The notes: generated by a model from the letters alone, not told the origin. Counted from the stretch's first letter, positions 1-14,093 are shown. The stretch: DNA of 64,000 bases from Cornus controversa (GCA_026545225.1 CM048852.1:54257146-54321145); one strand, 5' to 3'. Program-made: numbers and translations.

Positions 1-1736
1 AATTTGATTACAATCGATCACAACCATGTCATGCTAAATTTGGATAATGGAATCCATCTTGGGTCTATTTAGCCAACTTTATGAAAAAGCTGTGCAAGAA
101 TCGTAATTATCCAGTTTTAAAGCAATAATGGAAGGTCATTATCAGCCAGTGTAGTAGGCCTAACTTGGAATAAAGACTACCTCACTGGTTCAAAATAAAT
201 GAAGTGCATATTGTTTTAAAGTTTCATTGTTTGTCATTCCCTTTCAAGTGTTAGATCAATCAGTTATGGTTATGAAAGGTTCCCTTCTAATATAATTTTA
301 AATGTCAAAAATATTATCGTGTTATGACAATGTGTTTTGTGTTATAACGTGGGAAGAAGGGAGCTTGCTGGAAAACAAAGTATAGCCTTTTTTATATGCA
401 TATAAGACGAGATAAGATATTTAAACAAGATGGATAAATATTAGTCTGTTCTAAAGGAGTTCAAATTGGAAATAAGGGGATAAGCAAATCTTTAACAGGT
501 TACTTTAATTATGACTCTTTCTATAATGACTAATTCATATACAGAGATTGAAAATAGGAATTGATGGACTTGTACTGGGGAAAGACTCTGCTATTTGTTA
601 TATAAGCTTGGAATGACATGCTATAAACAAAGGGCTTGAAGACACATGCATTGATACATATTAATTTTTGTATTTCTTTTTATATAATTAGTTATTCCAT
701 TTTATCTTGTAACCTAAATATAAGAAGTTAGTTTTTTTTATTTTCTATATATAAAAGAAAAGAACTCTGTATTAAGAATTTCACAGCCACTCAACAAAAT
801 TTTGCATCATGTGCAAATCTATCTGTCCAAATACTCTCACAGAATATTGTCCTATCTCTCATTACTCTATATCTCTATCATACTTGCTTGCTCCCTATCT
901 CCTCTAATCAATCTATCTATCTACATCTCTCTTACTTTCTATCTCTCTCCTTTCTATGATTCAATCTCACAATTCTTTTGTGCAAAACTAAAGTCCTCTT
1001 TATTGAGGCAAAAAAGAACTCAATGGGAATTTGATATTTTCTATTGCTAGCCAATCGTCTGATTCAACACAATACTCAAAAGAGATACCGTGTCAACCAA
1101 CTGATTCTCTATTAAACCGATTAAATAGCTCTGGCATGCCCGCACACATACTAACAATATAATCGATCAGTCCAATCGATTAATTGATCAAACAACTACA
1201 AAATGAGTAGAGTAACAAAATGTATGGGCTTTAAAAATAAAATAAAATTAATGTTGCTTGTGGATTTGGCAACTCAAATTTCTCGTGACCTATTAAATTA
1301 ATTGTCAAATGCACACTCGGTTTTGATAATTGAAGTATGACATCATCAGATGGCTTTGTTGGGGCATGGAACCACTATGGTGATGATGATGGTTCTCGGA
1401 CCCAAACACCTATTTTTATTTAATTTGTATGATTGGATGGTTGTGAACAAATATGGAAACCGATAGCTTAGGAACAGAATCGGTCTAAACTAAACTATTC
1501 CAAGGAGGTCAAATGGCACAAAAGTATGATTCCTATTTCCAACCCCAAATAGTCATAGAATAAGGCAACTTGGATGATGCTGATTTGAATGTAAAGCTTC
1601 TGGGTGGGAATGGAGGCGTGGATTCCACTATTTCCATGTCTTACCTAGAATATTTATCATGGAATAATTGTATATCGTCAATCTTACAAACTTTAAAGTC
1701 AGCCTAGACTTTGCATATATATATATATATATATGC

Positions 1737-1793
<57 letters not shown>

Positions 1794-2880
1794 TATGCTA
1801 TCCCATGATCTCAGGTAGAGTATCTCAACTAGAGATTGATCAAGCCATACCTCATATAATGTGTCATATCCAAAACTGTTTTATATTCGACTTGATCCTT
1901 ACTAAAGCACAGCACAAGGTCCAAGCCATAGCAGTATAGTGTAAAATTTGACCCTTGTGACACTCAATTTGCTCTTTTATGTGTGATTCGAGCCCAATGG
2001 AAATCAAAGTGCTAATGTCAGGATGGATGAGATTAGATATAAAACAAGAATACAATATCACATCAACTAATCTAGTTCAGCCTCCATCAAGTATCAAAGG
2101 ATGATTGAAGAAAAGAAAAGATGCCTCAAAAGATGATGGGTTTCAATAAATTGGTGAACGAATACATGATAAACGAACCTGTGGGTGCAAAAATTTATCA
2201 AACTAAAACTCCTGAAGCTTTTAACAAACTTTCACATTTCCCATTTGAATGGATGTGTAAACATGTTAAGCAAAATGTCATTTTTTGTTTTGTTTTTCCT
2301 CCATTTTCTCAACTGAGTAAAGAGCCTACAGAGAGAGAAAAGAAGGGAGACCATCCATGAGATACAAATTGAGATGAAAAAGTTATGAAGAGACTGAACC
2401 AAGGAAGAAGGTCTATGAACCTGAATAAGTCCACTACCATGGAATCTGAATTATTGTAGCGTTCAACTGTTGCGAACCACATTACAATTCTTCATCAATA
2501 ATCCAACTGAAAGGCAAGCATAATACTGTAACAAATTCTTTAAACAAAATTTAACAAAGATGTATCAATACCAAGCAATACCATCAAACACAAGTCCCAG
2601 CTTCAACATTGCTAAAGAAACCCAGCATGAGTTCTAAATCACTCACCTAAAATATTCATTTTAGCTAGGAAATTCAACTTTCCTATGATTTCATAGTGAA
2701 GGTCAGCCAAAAATACTGATTCTCTAATTAAATCCACCACAATAACCAGAAAAAAGCATCTATGCAGGCAAGTGGCAACAAACTGTCACAGCTAAATATG
2801 GTGAAACAGCCTTCACAGAGACCATCTGATGTTAAAGAGAAGCACTTGTAATTTTAAAATATTTTTTCATTCATCAAATA
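1..2880. other. Intergenic stretch, no gene recognised
   Basis: AT-rich DNA with only short open frames that resemble no family I know. It holds a pyrimidine-rich patch with repeated CTAT/CTCT units at about 835-970 and the AT/GA/G tract described separately near 1717-1792. The part from about 2850 to 3145 is probably the 3' untranslated region of the minus-strand actin gene. I did not find a convincing polyadenylation signal there. Confidence 0.6.
1717..1792. repeat. Compound microsatellite (AT)n-(GA)n-(G)35
   Basis: An AT dinucleotide run is followed by a GA run and then 35 consecutive G residues (1758-1792). The GA and G parts form an uninterrupted polypurine tract of more than 50 bases. 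Long G homopolymers are rare in AT-rich plant DNA and can form G-quadruplexes. The exact length may be wrong, because such runs are hard to sequence and assemble. Confidence 0.9.
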
Positions 2881-3145
2881 ATCCTAGTAAAGAACACGGA
2901 AGAAAGTAACAAGTAACATGCTGCTAAGAGGTTTTGCAAGGCAACAGTTTCTAACTGCTAAGAAAAAAACAACAATTAAAGAATTGGAAACATTCGAGCA
3001 ATCACCCTGCCCTCTAAAGGTCATTGTCCAGATATTAGAATAATGAGAAAGTAAAGACGGTTGAACCAAAAAAATGAATGCAAGCAGCATTTTCTTTCCA
3101 AACCAATATCAGTGCTCAGTCCATCTGTGCTTTTTTCGCTTGTGA

Positions 3146-5094
<1,949 letters not shown>

Positions 5095-7420
5095 TTTCTA
5101 TTGCCTGCCAGAGAATATAGCATCACATTAACAATCAGATTGTTAGGGGAGGAAGGTTATAAATTAATTTTCTTTTGTAGGATTAGTCAGCTGAGTTCAG
5201 CTCCTAGGATTGTGAATCAAGAAACAATTTTTAATTATTTATTCAATAATTATGTACTATATTAACAATGTACCCATCTTCTGATCACTCGAGATATAGA
5301 GAACTTACAACATATATGCAAAAATAACAAGTGAGTTTGCTATAGTGACTACCGTACATCATGGAAATAATACGAGTTTAGAACATTATACACAAATATC
5401 TTGAACTTATAATCTAAAAGGAAGGGGAGCAGGGGAGGGGGAGTAAAAGGAAGAGAAGCAGGGGAGGGGGAGCTTATAAATTATAATTTTCTTTTGTAGG
5501 ATTAATCAGCTAGTTCAGCTCCTAGGATTGTGAATTAAAAAATTACATATTAATTATTTAATAATTATGTACTATGTCAATAGTGTGCCCAGATTCTTTT
5601 GATAGCTCAGGTTATAGAGATCTTCCAACATATATGCAAAAATTACTAGTGAGTTTGCTATCTCCTATGTCAATAGTGTACCCAGCTTCTTCTGATCGCT
5701 CAGGTTATAGAGATCTTCCAACATATATGCAAAAATTACAAGTGAGTTTGCTATAGTGGCTACAGTACAACATGGAAATAAGAATAGTTTAGAAGCTTCC
5801 ATACAAATACCTTGAACTTCTTATAATCAAAATATTGAAAAGCATTTTAAAAGGAAAAGAACAAGAGACAAAATACCCATTTCAAAGAGCCAGTGAAAAA
5901 TCAGACACAAAACCGAAAAGTCACTTGTGCAAGACTCCTTGCAGAGACCCTTTAATGGGTCACAAATACTAGAGGCCACCATACAACATGGAAATAAGAC
6001 TCAGTATAGAAGCTTATACATAAATATCTTCTACTTCTCAAAATCTCAAACTCGAACAGCCTTTTAAAAGAAAAAGAAAAAAACAAGAGACAACTAACAC
6101 TCATTTCAAAAAGCCAGTAAAAACACGGACACACTGAAAAATTGCTCACACAAAACTCCTTCCAACATGATATTACTTAGCAAGACCTCCTAAGGGGCCA
6201 AAAGTATTAACTAGCAGGTGCTTAATAAGGTCTCATGGTAGACATAGGTCAAATACAAAATGATGACCAATAAAACTTTCACATAGACCCATTACACAAT
6301 TCCTTAAACCATGAATATAATGCAGTCACAACAAACAAACAAAAAATCATGATTGAATCTACCAGCAACTACACTCTGAGACGTTTGTTGTTCCAATTAG
6401 GACAAATAAAATTTCAAGGGAAGAACTAATAGCTTAAACAATGACTACAGAAGGCCATGCAGTTCATAATCTTATTACATAAACAACATGAACCAAACTT
6501 TGTAGCAAAAGAAAAAAGCTTGGACATGGTTTACAATTTTCAATCTGATGGAGGAACACATTCAGATCAAATATGACATTATCAGAAAAGCTGCATTTTA
6601 CAGCCACCTTTGGAGAGAATTTTTTAGTTTTTTTTTTAAAATTAGTCAAATATTACAAAACATCACAATTATCTGCATTATACGTCAATATTAATCATAT
6701 CTATCAAACCAGCCTACTTTCCCAAACTCGTGTAATTGACAGAGGAGTGTCAAATCAATGGCCAAAATTTTCAGCTACTTATGACGAGCTGTCTCTTTCT
6801 AATCCAAATTCAGTATTCTGAACACAGATAAAACCATGATACTGGATAGGAAGGATTTTCTTTCACATTGCAAGACACCCAAAAGCATTTGGACTAAGCT
6901 AATCATAAACACGGTCAAAATAGACAATTCCCTGACCGCACATGGAAATATTCAACTAAAACAAACACCGCATTGTGATGAGAAAACAAAAATAACACTT
7001 GTAGATAAATGGCATAAACACCTAATACGAGATTGATAAAAAAATAATAATAACAAAATAAAAACTCAAAATTAAAAAAACCCATGCAGATTCATACTTA
7101 ACCAGAACAAAATGATCCGAGCACGGATCCGAATTATGGCAACAAGTTCTCGTACATATGTACATTCGTGCATGTCAATATATTATTGTGTGTTTGTGTG
7201 TGTGTATATATTCAATTTAGCCTGTACTGGGATCCATCAAAATTACAATGCAATCCCAAAGCCGATCATCAAACAACAAATATCCATCAACATCAATCAA
7301 AACATTCGAACAACTCAAGATCAAACAGATCAGTAGTCAAAATCAATAGTTATTGCAATCACATCGACCGATAAATCAATACAAAAACTGAACCAAAATT
7401 CACGATAACTCGCCTTCTCT
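5095..7420 (-). other. Probable actin 5' UTR leader intron
   Basis: Plant actin genes usually carry an intron in the leader just upstream of ATG. Here a minus-strand acceptor (CTCTGGCAG followed by GCAATAGAAAATGG) sits about ten bases before the start codon. A leader-like segment with CTAGGGTTTC lies near 7400-7550, so the intron would be about 2.3 kb, which is long. A plain GT donor is not obvious; AAG|GCGAGT near 7408-7416 could be a GC-AG donor. The intron holds locally duplicated DNA (5256-6180). Transcript evidence would fix the borders. Confidence 0.55.
5256..6180. repeat. Local direct-repeat cluster in the actin leader intron
   Basis: A ~90 bp unit containing CAGGTTATAGAGATCTTCC and ACATATATGCAAAAAT occurs three times, at about 5256-5346, 5570-5662 and 5664-5757. 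Adjacent sequence beginning CATGGAAATAA is repeated near 5357, 5770 and 5987, the last two as ~200 bp similar blocks. A further duplicated piece, TTTTCTTTTGTAGGATTA, is at about 5170 and 5490. The pattern points to several rounds of local duplication rather than one transposon insertion. Confidence 0.75.
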
Positions 7421-7554
7421 TGAAACCCTAGAATTGGCGTTTCTTGAGAGAAATTGTGTCCGAGAATCGCCTCGAATGAAATGTGAGGAGAAATGAAATG
7501 CGCCTTAAAGTGTACAACAAATTCGGTCTTACTCCGACCCCAACGACCATCCGT

Positions 7555-7590
7555 TAGTATAAATGTGTGTGTATACATGTATATATAGGT
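7555..7590 (-). promoter_or_regulatory. Candidate actin core promoter (TATA)
   Basis: Read on the minus strand, CCTATATATACATG (about 7575-7588) is a good TATA box and TTTATAC (about 7557-7563) a second candidate. Either would place transcription start at about 7525-7555, just ahead of a leader-like segment ending near 7410. The call rests on position upstream of actin and on TATA match only. Confidence 0.5.
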
Positions 7591-7780
7591 AGCATATTTT
7601 TACATAGGGTAAATTACACTTCTAAATAAGAAAATTTACACGGAGATGGTCAAAGTTGATGTTGCAAAGTTTTTTTTTTGGCTTAAGGACAAATACGCCC
7701 TTTAAATTGTTGTGTGGACGCATTTGCCCTCGTATTAACTGCTAATTTTTGTAAGTAATGACAGGGCAGATTAAAAGTAA

Positions 7781-9316
7781 GGGAAAATTAGATATTTGTG
7801 ACTAAAATTATAAAAAAAATTACTTTACAGTGATCTTAAACTCAATAAAAGATAAACAATGACCAATGTTGAAAATAATTGTCAATAAGTGACCATTTAA
7901 CTTTAATGTTCAAAATACCCTCTTTTTTATTTAGAAATTTTCAATCCCTTTTTCGTCTTCTTCAATCTTAATTCTAAATTCTAAATATCAATGCTTCAAA
8001 AGGCATAAAGGGATTTTAGAAAAAAAGTATATATATAGAGACTCTATATATATAGAGAGAGAGAGAGACATATATGTCATCTTACAATTAACGCATGTGC
8101 ACATTGAATTTTTTTGGCATATGAAAAGAAAGATTCATAGAATAAGTTGATAATCAATCGTCATGATAAAGTATGCAATAGTTTTATTAGTCAAGACTAT
8201 TCATATCCTTCTATATTCCTTATTAATAATTAATTGCACCCAAATTAGGTTTTTTTTGTTAGATTATATATTTCCTATTATATCTACTGTTAGATTATAT
8301 ATTTTTTCCTAAACCACGTAACTTTCTTACACATTCTCCTAAATCATGTAGGACTAGAATTTCTTGTCTCATATGTTTACTTAGCCTCCAATATTGTGTG
8401 CCTATAAATCGGCCTTTATGTATTGTTCATAATATCAATTTAATTAATACAATTATCTTTTTATATTTCTAATATGGTATCAGTGCCTATCAATTCCTGA
8501 TAGTCTTCACAGTTTATCGCTATCACTATCGGGGATGGCACCATTGGTTTTATCCCGGACGGTCACCGTCAGCTTCATCCCTGACGGTCAATATATATAT
8601 ATATATCAGTTTTCACTCCAATGAGCAGCTTTCGATTTTATCGTTGTTTTAACAAGTTCATTCTTTTGCAGCTTCTTTGTATGTTCGCAGCCATTATTAA
8701 TAACATCACCAGATTACTTTCGCAAACCGCATTCAAGATTTTGTCTCCAAACTCAAGTTGGCTTCATATAACTCACCTTGAGTTTGCGGAGGGCTATTAA
8801 ATTATATATTTCATATTGTATCTGCTATTAGATTATATATCTTTTCCTAAACTACATAGGTTTCTTACACCTTCCCCTAAATCATCTAGGACTAGAATTT
8901 CTTGTCTTCTATATTTACTTGGCCTCCAAGATTGTGTGCCTATAAATAGGTCTTTATGTATTCTTCATAATATGAATTCAACCAATACAATTCTTTTTCT
9001 ATATTTCTAACATTGTTAATAAGATATTAATAAACAGGAATATATGTATATATATTATATTCTTTATAATGTATATATGTTCATATATTGTATACACATC
9101 ATTGGATTCTTTAAAGTTTTTTATATTTGGGTTTGAAAAAAATGAAAAAATGATGGGAATTTATGAAAAGAATGAAGGGTATTTTAAGCTTTAAGATTAA
9201 ATGTTCACTCATTAGCAATTATTTTTTAAGTTTGATCACTATTCACCTTTTATTGAGTTTAAGGTCACTAAAAAGCAATGTTTTTTCAATTTTGGTCAGT
9301 GAAATCTAATTTTTCC
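7781..9316. mobile_element. MULE-type MITE with long TIRs, interrupted by a TRIM
   Basis: The left end (GGGAAAATTAGAT..., 7781 to about 7930) and the reverse complement of the right end (GGAAAAATTAGAT..., about 9170-9316) match over roughly 140 bp, including CTTAAACTCAATAAAAG. Flanking 9-mers TAAAAGTAA (7772-7780) and TAAAAGTTA (9317-9325) agree at 8 of 9 positions, the target duplication length typical of Mutator-like elements. No transposase is present. Removing the nested TRIM leaves an element of about 780 bp. It lies about 200 bp upstream of the actin TATA candidates. Confidence 0.8.
8257..9012 (+). mobile_element. TRIM-like LTR element (LTR-PBS-short interior-LTR)
   Basis: Two direct repeats of about 218 bp, 8257-8474 and about 8794-9012, share TTAGATTATATAT, TAGGACTAGAATTTCTTGTC and TGTGTGCCTATAAAT. 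The first is followed immediately by TGGTATCAGTGC (8475-8486), one mismatch from the initiator-Met tRNA primer site. The interior is only ~320 bp and encodes nothing. A purine-rich GTTTGCGGAGGG precedes the second repeat. This is the TRIM layout: a copia-like retroelement reduced to its cis-acting parts. I see no clear 5-bp target duplication. Confidence 0.75.
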
Positions 9317-11078
9317 TAAAAGTTATCATAGAATTGGGAAAATGAATCACTCTCATCTTTAGATAGTGCAAGTGGGACCCACACTTTCACAATCAAGATA
9401 GACACTCTGTTCACTACACATTCAGTGAAAACTTTTCACTATACAAATCATTATCTTTTTTTTAGTACCCTTTTATGTTTTTAGAATCTCTTCGACACAC
9501 TTATACATAACTTAGGACGTACGAATACTTTTACAAGAGTAACATATCTGTATTGACGGATACGTTTCTAATACTTCTTAAACATATTCATAATTATAAA
9601 ATATATTTTTTTATTTTTAACATGTATCCGATACTTTTCAGATACTTTAGAACACATTTTTAACAAGTTTTGAATGTTAAATCCCCATTTGGTATGCGTT
9701 TTGTTTTAGATGTTTTGTTTTTAGATAAAAACAGAAACAATGTTTTTTTCCTATGGTATTTTGAATTGAAAGCGAAAGTATGTTTGATGACGAAATTTCA
9801 ATGCGGGAATTACTGAAGCAGATTCATGCAAAACACGTTTGGTAATTTCAAAAATTTTGAAAACAAAACACTGAAAACATGTTGGGTAACTCCAACTGTT
9901 GACAAAATATAAGAAGCAAAAACAAAAAAAAATATATGTTTGGTACTGACTATTTCTAATTTGTTATTTCATTTTTAAAATTTATTTATATAATTAATTA
10001 TTTATATAATAAACATAATTTTCAGTAGTTGATTGGCAAATTTTGTACACATAATATTGTTTTTCTTCCTTAACACTTTATATAATTTTATAAGTTAAAA
10101 TTTTATATAGATAAAAAAATAGATAGTATAAGGCATGATTTTTTTTTTTTAATCTGTAATGCGTTATAAGTTATGGCAAAATTTTTAATTAATTTTAAAT
10201 ATATTAAAAGCTCATCACGTAATGACTTTTAAACAGACTTTACAAACAAAAAAAATTGCATCTTGAGGAAAACAAAAATTTGGCCATTTTTAAAACCAAT
10301 TTTAGAATTTTAAATTTCTTATTTGAATTTTATCTGTCAAGTTTGGTAATTTGACAATCATGAAAGTTTGTTTAGGTAGCGAAATTCCTTGTCAAGTAAT
10401 CGACCGCGGGTACTGGCAACAACATATGGATCTTGATGTCACAAATATAAATTAACAGAACACTACTAGATGATATATCAATGTGGGAAAGGTCAGCACT
10501 GTTCAGGTGACAAGGTGAACAAGATTTAACTCTAGTTTGTTGAATTTGCTTAATCAAACCCTTTGCAGAACCTGTTCGATGAAATGTTTAAACCAAATTC
10601 AAACAATCAAACACAAGATCACTATGAATGTCTTTGGTTACAGCCCTTGCCCAGTTCATCACAAGTCACAAGTATCCACTACTGTGACTATAACTCACAC
10701 AATTCACTTTAAACTTTCCTTTGCATAGACTCAAATACAATGAAATAGAGTTATGTTTACCGCTCAAGCAATTTAAAATAATAATTACAAACATATACTT
10801 GGTCTTGATATATCAATTGAGTTCATAAGACAACAATGAAACAGTGAGGAGGTGGTCCCTTCTAACTTGTCCTTGAAATTCAAAAGATGAACAATCAGTA
10901 GTCTTTCCAAAAAAGATAGTTTTCTCCTTAAATATGCAAATTATGCCAAAACAATCATTTGAGCAGGCTGGGATACAAATGACATTCTCTGAAATATTGC
11001 TAATTCTGAACTTGTATAGGTTTGATCATACTCATAAAATCAGTAAACATGAGCAGCAGGTTCTACTCCAACAACAAT
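9317..11078. other. Intergenic AT-rich stretch
   Basis: No coding sequence is recognised. Around 9675-9960 the phrases CCATTTGGTATGCGTTTTG and GTTTGGTAATTTC recur, and related words return near 10340-10380; these resemble the ends of decayed non-autonomous DNA transposons, but I cannot define borders. A 3' segment near 10860-11078 leads into the tandem array. Confidence 0.4.
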
Positions 11079-12207
11079 TGTGTCATAATGTCCTGCTCCA
11101 CACTTTCATCAGTTGTGAGTGAACTAAACAGGTTATGGGTGGTCAGATTGTAAAATAGGCACTTATAACCAGTATATTCCAATCATTAACAAGCCTATGG
11201 CACCATATTTGCAAGTAGGCACCATATTCATGATAACACAATAAAGAACACCAAGAAAAACCCAATTCAAACACCAGTACCCACAAAATGAACAAAAAAA
11301 ATTGCTGCAGCATACATTCAGAAATATAAAAATTGTTCAAACTTAACAAAGGTAACAACAAATGTGTCATAATGCCCTGCTCCATACTTTCATCGGTTGT
11401 GAGTGAACTAAACAGGTTATGGGTGGTCAGATTGTAAAATAAGCACTTATAACCAGTATATTCCAAACATTAACAAGCCTAAGGCACCATATTTGCAAGT
11501 AGGCAACATATTCATGATAACACAATAAAGAACACCAAGCAAAACTCAGTTCAAACACCATTACCCACAAAATGAACAAAAAAATTACTGCAGCATACAC
11601 TCAAAAATATAGAAAATGTTCAAATTTAACAAAGGCAACAACAACTGTGTCATAATGTCATGCTTCACACTTTCATCAGTTGTGAGTGAACTAAATAGGT
11701 TATGGGTGGTTAGATTGTAAAATAGGCACTTATAACCAGTATATTCCAAGCATTAACAAGCCTAAGACACCATATTGGCAAGTAAGCACCATATTTTGCG
11801 ATTCACCATTAAGAGCACAAAGCAAAACTCAGTTCAAAAACCAGTACCTTTCAAAATGAACAAAAAGATTGCTAGAACATACACTAAAAAATATAAAAAA
11901 ATGTTCAAACTTAACAAAGGCAACAAAAACTGTGTCATAATGTCATGTTCCACACTTTCATCAGTTGTGAGTGAACTAAACAAGTTATAGGTGGTCAGAT
12001 TGTAAAATAGGCACTTATAACTAGTATATTCCAAGCATTAACAAGCCTAAGACACCATATTTGCAAGTAGGCACCATATTTTGCCATTCACCATCAGGAG
12101 CACCACACAAAACTTAGTTCAAACACCAGTATTCACAAAATGAACAAAAAAATTACTGCAGCATACACTCATAAAATGTTCAAACTTAACAAAGGTAACA
12201 ACAACAA
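11079..12207. repeat. Tandem array, four copies of a ~283 bp unit
   Basis: Units start with TGTGTCATAATG at 11079, 11363, 11646 and 11931, giving periods of 284, 283 and 285 bp; the last copy ends near 12207, where the start motif returns in degraded form. Shared landmarks are AGTTGTGAGTGAACTAAA, CACTTATAACCAGTATATT and CAAATGTAGGCACC-like words. Copies look roughly 85-90% alike by eye. No coding function is evident in either strand. Confidence 0.9.
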
Positions 12208-12535
12208 TGTCATAATGTTCAATGACAATAATAATTACCAAAATAAAAAACCAACCATAACAACACCAATACCCATACTCAGCTTTTGTCTTGATCAAAT
12301 TACAAGGATGAATGCTTATCAAATGTACGCCTATGATTGTGTACTAAAAATGAAGCACCAAAAATTCAGACCCAATGAAATTCAACCAAGCCCTAATTTT
12401 AGTTATATGATATTCCTAATAAATTAAAAGCACACAAATTATAAAGTTCTGCAGAAAATTCACTCAATGAACTTAAGGATGCATATATTCAACTCACTGT
12501 TCATATAGAATGAACAGAAAAAATACATTTTTCAG

Positions 12536-12800
12536 ATTTCGTTGTTATCCATATCAATTTATGTACATTCTCCTATATGCAAAGCAAGTACATTAGAGCA
12601 AGTGCATTAGAATACTCATAAATAAATATATTAAAATATTCAGTTTAGTTCTAAAACTTTTGAAATGAGGAAAATATATATATATATATATTTTTTCAAA
12701 CTTCACTGTTATTCATATCAATTTGTGTACATTCTCTCACATACATAGCAATTGCATTAGAATACTAATAAAGATATTAAAATATTCAGTTTAACTTATG
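12536..12800. repeat. Direct duplication (~110 bp, two copies)
   Basis: The block with CCATATCAATTTATGTACATT, GCATTAGAATACT and TATTAAAATATTCAGTTTA at about 12540-12650 recurs at about 12700-12800. The sequence CTAAAACTTTTGAAATGAG between the copies (12653) also reappears at 13122, beyond the neighbouring TRIM, so the TRIM sits inside a duplicated segment. Confidence 0.75.
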
Positions 12801-13114
12801 TAATAGTCTACTCTACCTGATGGTATGATATTGTCCGCTTTGGGCCTAAATTCGCACGATTTCGTTCTTGAGTTTTACCCTAAAAAGTCTTATACCATTT
12901 GGAGAGAACATACCACATATATAGCACATTCTCTTTCCACACCTAGGCGGTGTGGGATTGTAAGCTCCTTGGGGAGAAGAGGGGACAAACACACCTCTTC
13001 CACACAACCAAGGTCTCTACAATCCACCCCCCTTGGAGGCCCAATGTCCTCGTTAGCACACTTCTGGCTAGGTCTAGCTCTGATACCATTTGTAATAGTC
13101 CACTTCACCTGATG
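12799..13114 (-). mobile_element. TRIM-like retroelement remnant, minus strand
   Basis: Read on the minus strand, CTATTACA (13098-13091) is followed two bases later by TGGTATCAGAGC (13088-13077), a perfect initiator-Met tRNA primer site. The same LTR end, CTATTACA, recurs at 12806-12799. On the plus strand this appears as a 24-bp direct repeat starting TGTAATAGTC at 12799 and 13091 (21 of 24 identical). The interior holds TGATATTGTCCGCTTTGGG-like and GGTGTGGGATTGTAAG words common in plant TRIMs. The upstream LTR is truncated to about 24 bp. Confidence 0.65.
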
Positions 13115-13455
13115 TCTTTACACTCTAAAACTTTTGAAATGAGAAGAGACAGAACATATACATTTTTTAGATTTTTCAAGTTATCGCAATGTCATTCATT
13201 CCTAGCAGTCAATATTACTTACTCCTCAGACATCATTCCTCAACCACAAGTGATATACAATATGTATAGATTTATTATGCAGGTGACATACTGCATATCC
13301 AATAAGATATTATACAATCTATTATCATCTAAGATTAAATATTACATACCAAAATAAGTAGCATTAATATTACTGCCAAAATATATATCATAACAAAATA
13401 AGTATCATAATTATTTTACTAATATATTACAAACCCGTAATTTCTTATTAATTAA
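13115..13455. other. AT-rich spacer, no gene seen
   Basis: This stretch carries a second copy of CTAAAACTTTTGAAATGAG at 13122 and otherwise low-complexity AT-rich DNA up to the stop codon of the GRF zinc-finger gene. Confidence 0.5.
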
Positions 13456-13873
13456 CTAAATAAGCAACATGAATATGACAACCAACATAAATATTATGCA
13501 AATAACAACACATCCATAACCACCATATAAGAGGATTTTTTGTTTAAATTGTTCAACTTGCATATTTGCAATGATATTCTCTAATTCACCATGAACATTT
13601 TCATGAACCTCTACACCTTGATATAATTCATCCAGCCATATAAAAGCATTGATGTGTGACTACAATAATAAATACAATTAATTAAAAAAAATATTATTAG
13701 CTACATAAAATTATATAAATAGCACAGAAATTATTTTCAATTGGCATATTTACCTCCCAATCTAGACATCTATAGAAGTAGCATCCCTTATTCTTGTCAG
13801 TTTGAGCCTGATATAGGTTCATGGGACCTCTCCCACATGCACATAAAGGTCCTTCACATTTAACTTGATACAT
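13456..13873 (-). CDS. Small GRF-type zinc-finger protein with C-terminal membrane segment
   Basis: Two exons join in phase: 13754-13873 (40 codons from the ATG at 13873) and 13456-13659 (67 codons plus TAG), with a GT-AG intron between them; about 107 aa, or 116 if the in-frame ATG at 13900 is used. Exon 1 carries CACGRGPMNLYQAQTDKNKG and YFYRCLDWE, which matches a GRF zinc finger, a presumed nucleic-acid-binding module. Exon 2 has FIWLDELYQG, an acidic helical stretch and a hydrophobic run CVVICIIFMLVVIFMLLI at the C-terminus. Plant GRF-finger proteins of this short, membrane-tailed type are multicopy and mostly uncharacterised. The last zinc-binding Cys, expected just before FIW, appears replaced (INAFIW), so it may be a decaying copy. 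It lies beside a PIF/Harbinger remnant on the same strand. Confidence 0.6.
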
Positions 13874-14093
13874 TACTACATTATAGAGTACTAAACACAT
13901 TAAATACAGTTCCTACTCATTAAGTAATTACAGTTATCTATTTATTTAGCAATTAATTACTATAGTTATCTATATCTTAAAAAACATATGTTATTACAAT
14001 TATCCATTTTAGTACATCTTGGTATATCAATCAAGAGTGTTGCACACTTTTTCAGATTATATTAGCAATAAAATCACGCATGTGATTCATTTG

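Noticed and set aside
802..1050. Open frame of 82 codons on the plus strand rich in Ser, Leu and Tyr
   Set aside because: It is encoded by a pyrimidine-rich CTAT/CTCT repeat and has no recognisable domain.
2121..2360. Open frame of 79 codons on the plus strand
   Set aside because: No domain and no exon context; it lies in the 3' flank of the actin gene.
11143..12034. Similar minus-strand open frames starting MEYTxYKCLFYNLT
   Set aside because: They are repeated because of the 283-bp tandem array; they are interrupted in other units and show no protein family.
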